64,000 nucleotides of DNA from Lutibaculum sp963816555 (GTDB lineage Bacteria > Pseudomonadota > Alphaproteobacteria > Rhizobiales > Tepidamorphaceae). Below, piece after piece: positions 45,833-53,047 of the stretch. How positions within the stretch are numbered: the first letter of the stretch is position 1; the number at the start of each line of letters is the position of its first letter. The stretch lies in NCBI GenBank assembly GCA_963816555.1, contig CAWFLD010000012.1, forward strand, positions 48,884 through 112,883, given 5' to 3'. Under the pieces are notes generated by a model. That model was not told the DNA's origin, searched no databases, and worked only from the letters and a program-made list of their open reading frames with translations. The translations under genes and the position numbers were made by a program.

Positions 45833-46291
45833 TCAGTCGAAGTCCTTGCGCATGGTGGCCATGCCCTGGCGCCGGCCGAGCTCCTCGTAGCCGGCGCTCT
45901 GGTAGAGGCGCAGCGCCTTCTCGTTGTCGAGCTCCGCCTTGAGGGTGATCGACAGGGCGCCGAGCTCGCGGGCCGCCTGCTCCGCGAGCTCCGTCAGCCG
46001 CTCGCCGGCCCCGCCCCGCGACTCCTTCTCCACGAAGACGTAGACGAGGTGCCGCACCTCGGGCCCGACGCCGACCCGCAGCGCGAAGAAGCCGACCTCG
46101 CGGCCGGTCTCGTCGACGAGGTAGAAGGAGGCGTCGTCTGGCTCGTTGAGCCACTTTTCCTGCCACTCGAGCGGATCGAACGGCGCTTTTGCGCTCGGGT
46201 TGACCAGCGCGATGTCCTCGGGGTCGACGAGAAGCCGGGACAGCGGCTCGAGGTCGAACGGGACGTTCGGCTTGAGGACGAGTTCGGACAC
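45833..46291 (-). CDS. GNAT family N-acetyltransferase
   Basis: A 152-residue GNAT-fold protein. The beta4 and acetyl-CoA region reads VRHLVYVFVEKESRGGAGER, with a slightly degenerate pyrophosphate-binding loop (RGGAGER), followed by AELDNEKALRLYQSAGYEEL, the typical C-terminal GNAT signature. The acceptor is unknown. The GTG start at 46291 has GAGGGAG upstream. The candidate left end of the IS66 element lies 65 bases upstream of the start and may have separated the gene from its promoter. Confidence 0.8.
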   Translation of the reverse strand: MSELVLKPNVPFDLEPLSRLLVDPEDIALVNPSAKAPFDPLEWQEKWLNEPDDASFYLVDETGREVGFFALRVGVGPEVRHLVYVFVEKESRGGAGERLTELAEQAARELGALSITLKAELDNEKALRLYQSAGYEELGRRQGMATMRKDFD

Positions 46292-46459
46292 GGCTTGGCT
46301 CCCTCGCTCGGTGAAATGGCCGACGCCTCGCACGATCGGCCGCGGGTCGCAACACGCAAGACGCCGGCTCGGCGAGCGCGGCGTCGCTCCCGCGGGCGGC
46401 CTCCGGCTCCGGCGAAGGCCGCCTTGTGGACCCTCGGTTCTGGGTAGCTGACTGTCCTT

Positions 46460-46861
46460 ATGGATAGCCTTATTGACAGTCATCAGGTGCGCCGCCTCGA
46501 GGTTGTAGAAACCGGGCGGCGACGTCGCTTCACCCTCGAGCAGAAGCTGCGGATCGTGGAGGAGAGTTTCTCGGCGCCGCGCGTTGCATCGGCGACGGCG
46601 CGTCGACATGGGATCTCGAACACGCTGCTTTTCGCGTGGCGCAAGGCCTATCGCGAGGGTTGCCTTGGCCCGGCCTCCTCGATGGGTTTCGTGCCGGCCA
46701 TGATCGTGCCGGAAGCGGCCACGGCGGAGCATGATACGCCTCCGGGTCGGATGGAGATCTTCAGCGCGAACGGGCGGCGCGTGGTCGTCGGGCGAGATGT
46801 CGACACGGAGGCCCTGGCGAGGGTCCTCGACGTTCTGGAGCGGCGATGCTGCCGACTGTGA
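46460..46861 (+). CDS. tnpA: IS66 TnpA accessory protein
   Basis: A 133-residue protein with a transposase_8-type helix-turn-helix: RRRFTLEQKLRIVEESFSAP, then SATARRHGISNTLLFAWRKA. It is the first of the three IS66 proteins and ends with a domain rich in charged residues (NGRRVVVGRDVDTEALARVL). It overlaps tnpB by 16 bases. Confidence 0.88.
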   Translation: MDSLIDSHQVRRLEVVETGRRRRFTLEQKLRIVEESFSAPRVASATARRHGISNTLLFAWRKAYREGCLGPASSMGFVPAMIVPEAATAEHDTPPGRMEIFSANGRRVVVGRDVDTEALARVLDVLERRCCRL

Positions 46862-47196
46862 CGGGCGGTGTGCGGGTGTGGCTGGCGGCGGGAGTGACCG
46901 ACATGCGACGCGGCATGAACGGCCTGACGCTGCAGGTCCAGGAGGGGCTCGGCCGGGATCCCCATGCCGGAGATCTTTTTGCGTTCCGAGGGAGACGAGG
47001 TGATCTCTTGAAGATTCTCTGGCACGACGGCATCGGCCTGTCGCTTTATGCGAAGCGGCTCGAGCACGGTCGCTTCATCTGGCCGTCTCCGGCGGATGGT
47101 GTCGTGATGATCTCAGCCTCCCAGCTCGCTTGCCTGCTCGACGGAATCGACTGGAGACAGCCCCGAAAAACCTGGCGTCCGACGGCGGCCGGATAG
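46846..47196 (+). CDS. tnpB: IS66 TnpB accessory protein
   Basis: A 116-residue protein of the IS66 Orf2-like family. It has GVRVWLAAGVTDMRRGMNGL, then FAFRGRRGDLLKILWHDGIG and LYAKRLEHGRFIWPSP. It is required with TnpA and TnpC for transposition in characterised IS66 elements. The ATG at 46846 overlaps the tnpA end. Confidence 0.9.
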   Translation: MLPTVTGGVRVWLAAGVTDMRRGMNGLTLQVQEGLGRDPHAGDLFAFRGRRGDLLKILWHDGIGLSLYAKRLEHGRFIWPSPADGVVMISASQLACLLDGIDWRQPRKTWRPTAAG

Positions 47197-47270
47197 ACAA
47201 AAAGCGTTGCCTTTACAGAGGATTGTGAGAGAATCGGGTGTGTCGCTGGACGCTCCTCGAGATCCCTCGC

Positions 47271-48896
47271 ATGCTTCCTTCCCCGGACGAGATCGACGCG
47301 CTGAAGGCTGCGCTGGCGGCCTCCGAAGCACGCGCCGATGCGGCGGAGGCGGAAGCGGCTCGAGCGATCGCTAATGCCTCGGCCGACAAGGTTCGGATCG
47401 CACATCTCGAGCTCGAGATCGAGAAGTTGCGTCGGGAGCTCTTCGGCACTCGATCGGAGCGCAAGGCACGGCTGCTGGCGCAGATGGAGCTGCAGCTCGA
47501 GGAGCTGGAAGCGGCGGCCACAGAGGACGAGCTCGCTGCGGAGCGCTCGAGTGGATCGTCCACCGTGTCTTCGTTCGAGCGCCGCAAGCCGGTCCGCAAG
47601 CCGTTCCCGGCCCATCTGCCGCGCGAACGGATCATCATCCCTGCGCCGAAGACCTGCTCGTGTTGCGGATCGGTGCGGCTGTCGAAGCTGGGCGAGGACA
47701 TCACGGAGAGCCTGGAATCGATCCCGCGGCAGTGGAAGGTGATCCAGAAGGTCCGCGAGAAGTTCACCTGCCGGGACTGCGAGAAGATCACCCAGGCCCC
47801 CGCGCCGTTCCACGTCACGCCACGCGGCTGGGCCGGGCCCAACCTGCTGGCGATGATCCTGTTCGAGAAGTACGGTCAGCACCAGCCGTTGAACCGCCAG
47901 AGCGAGCGCTACGCCCGAGAGGGCGTCGAGCTGAGCCTGTCGACGCTGGCCGACCAGGTCGGCGCTTGCGCGGTCGCGTTGAAGCCGCTCCACGATCTGA
48001 TCTCGAGGCACGTCCTGGCGGCCGAGCGGCTACACGGCGACGACACCACGGTGCCGGTCCTGGCGAAGGGCAAGACGGACACCGGGCGCGCCTGGGTCTA
48101 TGTGCGCGACGATCAGCCGTTCGGCGGCGAGACGGCACCGGCCGCCTTGTTCTTCTACTCCCGCGACCGCTCGGGTGAGCATCCGGCGGAACACCTGAAG
48201 GGCTTCGCCGGTCTTCTGCAGGCCGACGCCTACGCCGGCTATAACCGGCTTTACCGACCAGACCGCAAGCCCGGACCGGTGACGGAAGCGCTGTGTTGGA
48301 GCCACGCGAGAAGGAAGTTCTTCACGCTGGCGGACATTGCCGCCCGTTCGAAGCGGGGCAAGCGGGCGCCGCCCATCTCACCGCTGGCGCTGGAGGCGGT
48401 GAAGCGGATCGACGCGATCTTCGATATCGAGAGAACGATCAACGGCCGCAGCATAGAGGAACGTCTTGCCGTCCGCCGGGAGCAGATCGTGCCGCTGGTT
48501 GATGAGCTCGAGGCCTGGATGCGCGCGGAACGGGCGCGGCTGTCGCGGCATGCCCCCATCGCCAAGGCCATGGACTACATGCTCAAACGCTGGAACGGCT
48601 TCGTGCGCTTCCTCGGGGACGGCCGGATCTGCCTGACCAACAATGCGGCCGAACGGGCGCTGCGTGGTATCGCGCTGGGGCGCAAGTCGTGGCTGTTCGC
48701 GGGCTCCGATCGCGGCGGTCAGCGGGCCGCCATGATGTACACGCTGATCGGCACGGCGAAGCTGAACGACGTCGATCCGCAGGCATGGCTCGCCGACGTG
48801 CTCGCCCGCATCGCCGATCTTCCCCAGTCGCGGCTGCACGAGCTTCTGCCATGGCACTGGAAAGCGACAGCGTCGGCTGACAGGGTGGCGGCATGA
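47271..48896 (+). CDS. tnpC: IS66 transposase TnpC
   Basis: A 541-residue DDE transposase. An N-terminal leucine-zipper-like helix (EIDALKAALAASEARADAAE) is followed by a zinc-finger segment with CSCCGSVRLSKLGED and FTCRDCEKITQ. The catalytic core has RLHGDDTTVPVLAKG (Asp), LLQADAYAGYNRLYRPD (Asp) and LTNNAAERALRGIALGRKSW (Glu). All three acidic residues are present and the frame is intact, so the element may be active. A GTG at 47238 would add 11 residues. Its stop overlaps the start of the next gene (ATGA at 48893-48896). Confidence 0.9.
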   Translation: MLPSPDEIDALKAALAASEARADAAEAEAARAIANASADKVRIAHLELEIEKLRRELFGTRSERKARLLAQMELQLEELEAAATEDELAAERSSGSSTVSSFERRKPVRKPFPAHLPRERIIIPAPKTCSCCGSVRLSKLGEDITESLESIPRQWKVIQKVREKFTCRDCEKITQAPAPFHVTPRGWAGPNLLAMILFEKYGQHQPLNRQSERYAREGVELSLSTLADQVGACAVALKPLHDLISRHVLAAERLHGDDTTVPVLAKGKTDTGRAWVYVRDDQPFGGETAPAALFFYSRDRSGEHPAEHLKGFAGLLQADAYAGYNRLYRPDRKPGPVTEALCWSHARRKFFTLADIAARSKRGKRAPPISPLALEAVKRIDAIFDIERTINGRSIEERLAVRREQIVPLVDELEAWMRAERARLSRHAPIAKAMDYMLKRWNGFVRFLGDGRICLTNNAAERALRGIALGRKSWLFAGSDRGGQRAAMMYTLIGTAKLNDVDPQAWLADVLARIADLPQSRLHELLPWHWKATASADRVAA

Positions 48897-49504
48897 CAGA
48901 TGCCGCTCCTGTTGCCCGGATCCGGATCATACTCGAGGACGTCGAGCCCGAGGTCGTCAGGCGCCTCGAGGTTCCGCTCGACCTGAGCCTCCATCAGCTC
49001 CACCAGGTCATCCAGGAGGCCGTGGGCTGGACGGACTCCCATCTCTACGAGTTCCGCATCCGGGAGATCGGATGGGGCATCCCCGACCCGAACTGGAGCT
49101 CCGGCGACGATCCGCTCGATGCCCGCAAGGCAACCATCCTGGACGTGCTCGAGGACACCGGCGCCAGGACCTGGGAATACGTCTACGACTTCGGCGACGG
49201 GTGGGAACACACGATCCGGATCCAGGGCGTCAATCCCGCCGATCCCGACACGCTCTATCCGGTCCTGCTCGACGCCGTCGGCCGCTGCCCGCCCGAGGAT
49301 GTTGGCGGACCGCCCGGCTATGAGGACTTCCTCCAGGCCATCGCTGACCCGTCCCATGAACGCCGCGAAGAGTTCGGCGAGTTCTTCCCCGACGAATTCG
49401 ATCCGCACGTGGTCGATATCGACGAGATCAGGCTGGCTCTGCGCCAGCTTGCCGAAAGCTGGAAGCCGAAGACCAGGCGGAAAAACCGGCGCACGCCCCG
49501 CTGA
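48893..49504 (+). CDS. Plasmid pRiA4b ORF-3 family protein
   Basis: A 203-residue protein with the PRiA4_ORF3 domain: RIRIILEDVEPEVVRRLEVP, LSLHQLHQVIQEAVGWTDSH, LYEFRIREIGWGIP, ATILDVLEDTGARTWEYVYD and GDGWEHTIRIQGV. The family is of unknown function and is frequently found on plasmids and beside IS66 transposases. Its start overlaps the tnpC stop by 4 bases, so it is translationally coupled to the transposase and is best read as part of the element. Confidence 0.85.
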   Translation: MTDAAPVARIRIILEDVEPEVVRRLEVPLDLSLHQLHQVIQEAVGWTDSHLYEFRIREIGWGIPDPNWSSGDDPLDARKATILDVLEDTGARTWEYVYDFGDGWEHTIRIQGVNPADPDTLYPVLLDAVGRCPPEDVGGPPGYEDFLQAIADPSHERREEFGEFFPDEFDPHVVDIDEIRLALRQLAESWKPKTRRKNRRTPR

Positions 49505-49510
49505 ACGACT

Positions 49511-49753
49511 TCATGGCCGAGTGAAGAGTTCCTCGAACAGCTCCTCCGCTCGCCGCAACCCTTCGTCCGTCAGGACCACCGACTTCGCCTTGTTGACCGG
49601 GTCAGCGATCATCCCCTTCTGATGGAGGCGGCCCATCGTGTCCCAGTCAAAGCCCTTCCAGGCCCGGCGTTCATCGTGAAGCGTCAGCCACAGGAGCGCG
49701 AGAACCACATCATCGATCTTCTCGGTGTCGATCCCCATCGCAGCCTCCGCCAC
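49511..49753 (-). CDS. DUF6429 family protein
   Basis: An 80-residue protein: GIDTEKIDDVVLALLWLTLH, then AWKGFDWDTMGRLHQKGMIA and LTDEGLRRAEELFEELFTRP. The pattern suggests a small winged-helix fold. The family often sits next to IS66 genes. It converges with the pRiA4b gene (6 bases between stops) and lies inside the proposed right end of the element. Confidence 0.75.
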   Translation of the reverse strand: MAEAAMGIDTEKIDDVVLALLWLTLHDERRAWKGFDWDTMGRLHQKGMIADPVNKAKSVVLTDEGLRRAEELFEELFTRP

Positions 49754-49894
49754 GCGATCCTATCACGCCGCGGTCCTCGCCGAATGCTTACGAGGACGCA
49801 TGCAGAGCACATGGCATGAGGGTGGACGACTTCGTGAGCGAGCTGATTGCGCACGCGGAGGCCGACTGCCACGCGCGCTAAAGCAAAGGGTCTT

Positions 49895-50593
49895 TTAGGC
49901 CGCGTCGTCGGCGATGAGCGCGAGCATGTGGGGCTTGCAGACGGTAACCCGCCTTCGGCCCGAGGATACGATGCCATCGCTTTCCCACGCGCTCAGCGCA
50001 CGGCTGACGCTGTGAAGCGTCGTACCGGTCATCTCCGCAATGTCCTGGCGGGAGAGAGGAAAGGCGATCTCGATGCCGCGCGAGGTGCGTCGTCCCGCCT
50101 GCAGTACAAGCCGAAGCACAGCATGGGCGATCCGCCGTTCGACCTTCTCGGTCGAAATTTCCCCGAGCCGCACCTGCATGTCCTGATACCTCGCTCCGAG
50201 GATTGCCAGGGCGTTCATCGCGAGGCACGAGTGCTTCGCCATCAATTGCCGGAATGCAGCTGCGGTCCATCCAAGGAGGTGGACGTCGTCAAGAGCGGTA
50301 ATGGTTCCGGGATGACATTCGGCCCCGGAGAGCGATGCATAGCCTGCCATCTCTCCGGGACCGAGATATCGAATGATCACCTGCTGCCCATCAGATGTGG
50401 TCTGGGTCACGCGTAGTCGCCCGGCGACGATCACATAGATCGAACTGGCCGGATCGCCCTGATAGTAGATCACGTCTCCCGGGCAGGCACGCTTGCGGAA
50501 CGAGGCCGCCTGCCCCTCGTCCAGCACCGCCACCGGAGCATTCCTGAACAGCTCAGTCCGCCGAAATGTCTCGAGGTCGAGGTGCTGGTTCAT
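49895..50593 (-). CDS. Crp/Fnr family regulator, NnrR/Dnr-like
   Basis: A 232-residue regulator. The N-terminal cyclic-nucleotide-fold domain reads FRKRACPGDVIYYQGDPASS, IYVIVAGRLRVTQTTSDGQQ and IRYLGPGEMAGYASLSGAEC. The C-terminal helix-turn-helix is LSRQDIAEMTGTTLHSVSRA followed by LSAWESDGIV. The N-terminal cysteine cluster of Fnr is absent, so an Fe-S oxygen sensor is unlikely; the sequence fits the Dnr/NnrR side that responds to nitric oxide. It is divergent from the alternative oxidase gene, with two TTG-N8-CAA boxes between them. Confidence 0.85.
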   Translation of the reverse strand: MNQHLDLETFRRTELFRNAPVAVLDEGQAASFRKRACPGDVIYYQGDPASSIYVIVAGRLRVTQTTSDGQQVIIRYLGPGEMAGYASLSGAECHPGTITALDDVHLLGWTAAAFRQLMAKHSCLAMNALAILGARYQDMQVRLGEISTEKVERRIAHAVLRLVLQAGRRTSRGIEIAFPLSRQDIAEMTGTTLHSVSRALSAWESDGIVSSGRRRVTVCKPHMLALIADDAA

Positions 50594-50673
50594 GGGCGCA
50601 CCGTCTCGCGCGTTGGTTGAAAGTCTCGGCTATCCGCTATCTCGACCCTAGTACAGACCGACGACCGAGCTTG

Positions 50674-50687
50674 TTGCTCGGACGCAA
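50674..50687. promoter_or_regulatory. Crp/Fnr-type box TTGCTCGGACGCAA
   Basis: TTG-N8-CAA half-site arrangement in the regulator/aox divergent region, 80 bases upstream of the regulator start. One position (T at 50678) breaks the symmetry of the TTGCG/CGCAA palindrome. Confidence 0.5.
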
Positions 50688-50773
50688 AGATCGGCAGCTT
50701 TGGAAAGCCGGTGAACCTCTCCCTGCCGGTGACCTTGGCAGAGAGGAATGGTCGCTCCGCAAGCCATCGATCT

Positions 50774-50787
50774 TTGCGGTTACGCAA
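50774..50787. promoter_or_regulatory. Crp/Fnr-type box TTGCGGTTACGCAA
   Basis: A perfect palindrome TTGCG-N4-CGCAA, the form reported for NnrR-type sites, 140 bases upstream of the alternative oxidase start and exactly 100 bases from the box at 50674. Confidence 0.65.
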
Positions 50788-50927
50788 CGTGGCCGACCCT
50801 GTGTTCGTGTTCCATGGTACGGCGAGCCGGTGATGGCCACTTGCGCAAAGGGGCCGCGCGCCGTCCGAAATGCCATTGCGCGAGGCACGGCGATGCTTTC
50901 GCTCGTGCTGACCGACAAGGAGCCGCA

Positions 50928-51590
50928 ATGCTGAACATCAACAAGGCTGATCTCTTTCGGCATCACGAGCCGCGGACATGGTCGGATCGCTTCGCCTGCG
51001 GGGTCGCACGGCTGATGGTCACCTGTGCCGAGGGTGTGCTGAGCCGCCGGTACGGCCATCGAGTCATTGTCCTGGAGACGGTGGCAGCCGTGCCGGCCAT
51101 GGTCGCCGCCACTTTGCTTCACCTCAGATGCCTGCGCCTGATGATCGACGACCGTGGGTGGATCCGCACCTTTATGGACGAAGCGGAGAACCAGCGGGCC
51201 CACCTCATGGCTTTCGTGGCCCTCGAGCGTCCGCAAAGGTCAGAGCGGCTTCTCATCGCGCTCGCACAGGGCGTCTTCTACAATGCGTATTTTCTGTTCT
51301 ATCTCCTATCTGCTCACACAGCCCATCGGCTCGCGGCCTATCTCGCCGAGCAGTCAGTTCAAGGGTATTCGGACTATCTTCGACACGTCGAACAAGGTCC
51401 GGCCGAAAATCTTGCCGCACCGGAGGTCGCCATTGCCTATTGGGACTTGGCCGCAGATGCGACGCTTCACGACATGATCGAGGCGGTACGCGAGGACGAG
51501 GCGATCCATCGCGACATCCATCATGCCTTCGCTGATGCTCTGACGGCCGGCAACTCTCTCCCGGATCGGTTCGATCTCGCGCTCCGATGA
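50928..51590 (+). CDS. aox: Alternative oxidase (AOX), divergent ligand set
   Basis: A 220-residue di-iron quinol oxidase. Motifs in order: HRVIVLETVAAVPAMVAATL (first ligand Glu50), DEAENQRAHLMAFVALE (His92), a central LAAYLAEQSVQGYSDYL, and VREDEAIHRDIHHAFADAL (Glu191, His194). It oxidises ubiquinol with O2 without proton pumping and is resistant to cyanide and NO. The canonical NERMH ligand motif reads NQRAH here, with Gln89 where a Glu ligand is expected. Length fits bacterial AOX. The ATG at 50928 has AAGGAG upstream. The nearby regulator and palindromes suggest low-oxygen or NO control. Confidence 0.85.
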   Translation: MLNINKADLFRHHEPRTWSDRFACGVARLMVTCAEGVLSRRYGHRVIVLETVAAVPAMVAATLLHLRCLRLMIDDRGWIRTFMDEAENQRAHLMAFVALERPQRSERLLIALAQGVFYNAYFLFYLLSAHTAHRLAAYLAEQSVQGYSDYLRHVEQGPAENLAAPEVAIAYWDLAADATLHDMIEAVREDEAIHRDIHHAFADALTAGNSLPDRFDLALR

Positions 51591-51639
51591 AGGCGGATGA
51601 AGGGTAAGCGCCAACGAGCGCCCCCGCCTCCGCCGGCTT

Positions 51640-51918
51640 GACGTGCTCTGGTGGCAACGCTTCAGAGACAAGGGCATTGGGGTCGCCGCGCATGTTGACG
51701 ACGCACCGGCCCACGATCCCGGAAGCGCCGAAATCTGGCGGAGCGCGCAAAGTCGCGAGAGAGCCACGTGCCACCCATGGGCAGGAGTGGTCGGGCAGCT
51801 TGACGACATCGGCGTGGCGACGCTCCAGCAATCCGTCTTCGGCCGATCCAAGGAACTCGCTGAGAGGATCCCGGATGGCGAGGCGCGGGGCGTCGTCGAA
51901 AAAGCTGGATCAGTGCAT
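51640..51918 (-). pseudogene. Degraded third gene of the norE-norF unit
   Basis: Starting 9 bases after the norF stop, ATG CAC is followed by an in-frame TGA and then a well-formed coding stretch: SSFFDDAPRLAIRDPLSEFL and ADVVKLPDHSCPWVARG. The first part resembles a conserved protein often seen in nitrogen-oxide gene clusters, recalled with moderate certainty. Farther on the match fades, and the frame runs antisense into the aox gene. Premature stop and truncation suggest a pseudogene. Confidence 0.35.
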
Positions 51919-51926
51919 GAGCGCGC

Positions 51927-52199
51927 TCATGCCGGTGATGCGATGAGCAGATCGGGGAAGACGGCGGTAGCCCCGATCGCCGCACAGAGAAGCAGGACGA
52001 AAACGAGTAGCGCGTTCCTCCATCCCTGAGACGCTTCGTTGAGGCCAAGGAAGTAGCGCAGGAGCGTATTCACCTTGCACGCAGCCGCGATGAGAACGAT
52101 AGCGGTCGCCGGTCCACGCGGCAGAGCGCTTGCCGCGCTGGAGGCGCCGGTGATGGCCATGAGGGCGAGCCCCGCCATGTGGATGGTCTTCGTCTTCAT
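51927..52199 (-). CDS. norF: NorF-like cytochrome c oxidase subunit IV family protein
   Basis: A 90-residue membrane protein with three hydrophobic helices: IHMAGLALMAITGASSAASA, PATAIVLIAAACKVNTLLRY, and ALLVFVLLLCAAIGATAVFP. The COX4_pro-like pattern and coupling to norE identify it as NorF, an accessory protein for nitric oxide reductase assembly or activity. The start overlaps the norE stop as ATGA at 52196-52199. Confidence 0.7.
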   Translation of the reverse strand: MKTKTIHMAGLALMAITGASSAASALPRGPATAIVLIAAACKVNTLLRYFLGLNEASQGWRNALLVFVLLLCAAIGATAVFPDLLIASPA

Positions 52200-52771
52200 C
52201 GTGTGAGGTAGATGACGGGGAACACGAGGAGCCAGATGAGGTCGGTCATGTGCCAGAAGGCCGTTCCGGTTTCGACATTCGCCTTGCTGTTGCACCAGAA
52301 CACGATGGAGAGAAGTACGATGCCCATGATCACGTGGAGAGCGTGAAAGCCAGTTATCAGGAAGTAAAGCATGAAGAAGGTATTGGTCTCGATGCCAATG
52401 CCGGCATAAAACAGTTCGTGGTACTCGAAAGCCTTGATCACGAGGAAGACAACGCCCAGCGCGATTGCGACGAGGAGATGCGGCCGTCCGCTGCGATCGG
52501 ATCGGACTTCCTGCAGGGCCAGCGCGGCGGCCCATCCGCTTGCGACGAGCACGGCGGTATTGGTTGCTCCCAGCAAGCGGTTCACCCCCGCCTGAGACGC
52601 TGCAAAAATCGACGGATCCAGACTTCGGGCCACCCCGAAGCCGATCAGGAGGATCCCGAAGACAAGGAGCTCGCCCAGGATCAAGATCCAGATCATGGGG
52701 TTGCCCGGCAGGCCGTCGAGCGGCCCCCAGCCCTCAACCAGCGTGTGGGACGTCCTGTCCATGCGTGTCAC
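52196..52771 (-). CDS. norE: NorE-like cytochrome c oxidase subunit III family protein
   Basis: A 191-residue protein with five membrane helices of the COX3 fold: NPMIWILILGELLVFGILLI, GATNTAVLVASGWAAALALQ, LLVAIALGVVFLVIKAFEYH, MLYFLITGFHALHVIMGIVL, and TAFWHMTDLIWLLVFPVIYL. This is NorE of the nitric oxide reductase accessory pair. No norC, norB, norQ or norD genes are visible in the window, so the pair is separated from any catalytic Nor subunits. A TTG-N8-CAA box lies 41 bases upstream of the start. Confidence 0.78.
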   Translation of the reverse strand: MTRMDRTSHTLVEGWGPLDGLPGNPMIWILILGELLVFGILLIGFGVARSLDPSIFAASQAGVNRLLGATNTAVLVASGWAAALALQEVRSDRSGRPHLLVAIALGVVFLVIKAFEYHELFYAGIGIETNTFFMLYFLITGFHALHVIMGIVLLSIVFWCNSKANVETGTAFWHMTDLIWLLVFPVIYLTR

Positions 52772-52811
52772 TCCTTCGGTTCGCTCTTAGCCGCCGCCTC
52801 GGGAGCAGACG

Positions 52812-52825
52812 TTGTGCCAGCGCAA
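52812..52825. promoter_or_regulatory. Crp/Fnr-type box TTGTGCCAGCGCAA upstream of norE
   Basis: TTG-N8-CAA, 41 bases upstream of the norE start and correctly placed for activation of a promoter reading into norE-norF. Confidence 0.6.
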
Positions 52826-53047
52826 CCTCGGCCCGGCGAACGAGGCCCGGACTGTTCCGCGGCAACATTGGCGCAGGGGCTCTCTCAGGCCCGGCGCGTA
52901 CACACGCGCGTGGGCTGCGGCCCGGCAAGCGATGAAGGCGCCGGACAGCGACCGCACCGTCACCGGCTCCTTGTGTTGCTTATGCCCGGGCGCACTGGTG
53001 AAGGGTCAAGTCTGTCCTGCTCCTTCGTCTCCTGCGTCCGTCACTGT

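Larger units (their letters stand above)
46356..49790 (+). mobile_element. IS66 family element with two possible passenger genes (ends approximate)
   Basis: Contains tnpA, tnpB and tnpC in canonical overlapping order, followed by a pRiA4b ORF-3-like gene and an opposite-strand DUF6429 gene. The right end is proposed at a GCTTAC sequence (49785-49790), the complement of the GTAAGC start common to IS66 termini. Its inward sequence TTCGGCGAGGACCGCGGCGT resembles CTCGGCGAGCGCGGCGT at about 46,369-46,385 on the left, giving an imperfect inverted repeat. No 8-bp target duplication could be confirmed, so the termini are tentative. Confidence 0.5.

Noticed and set aside
49816..49881. 21-codon open frame starting MRVDDFVSELIAHAEADC
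   Set aside because: Very short, no ribosome-binding site or family; may be a remnant at the IS66 border but cannot be supported as a gene.
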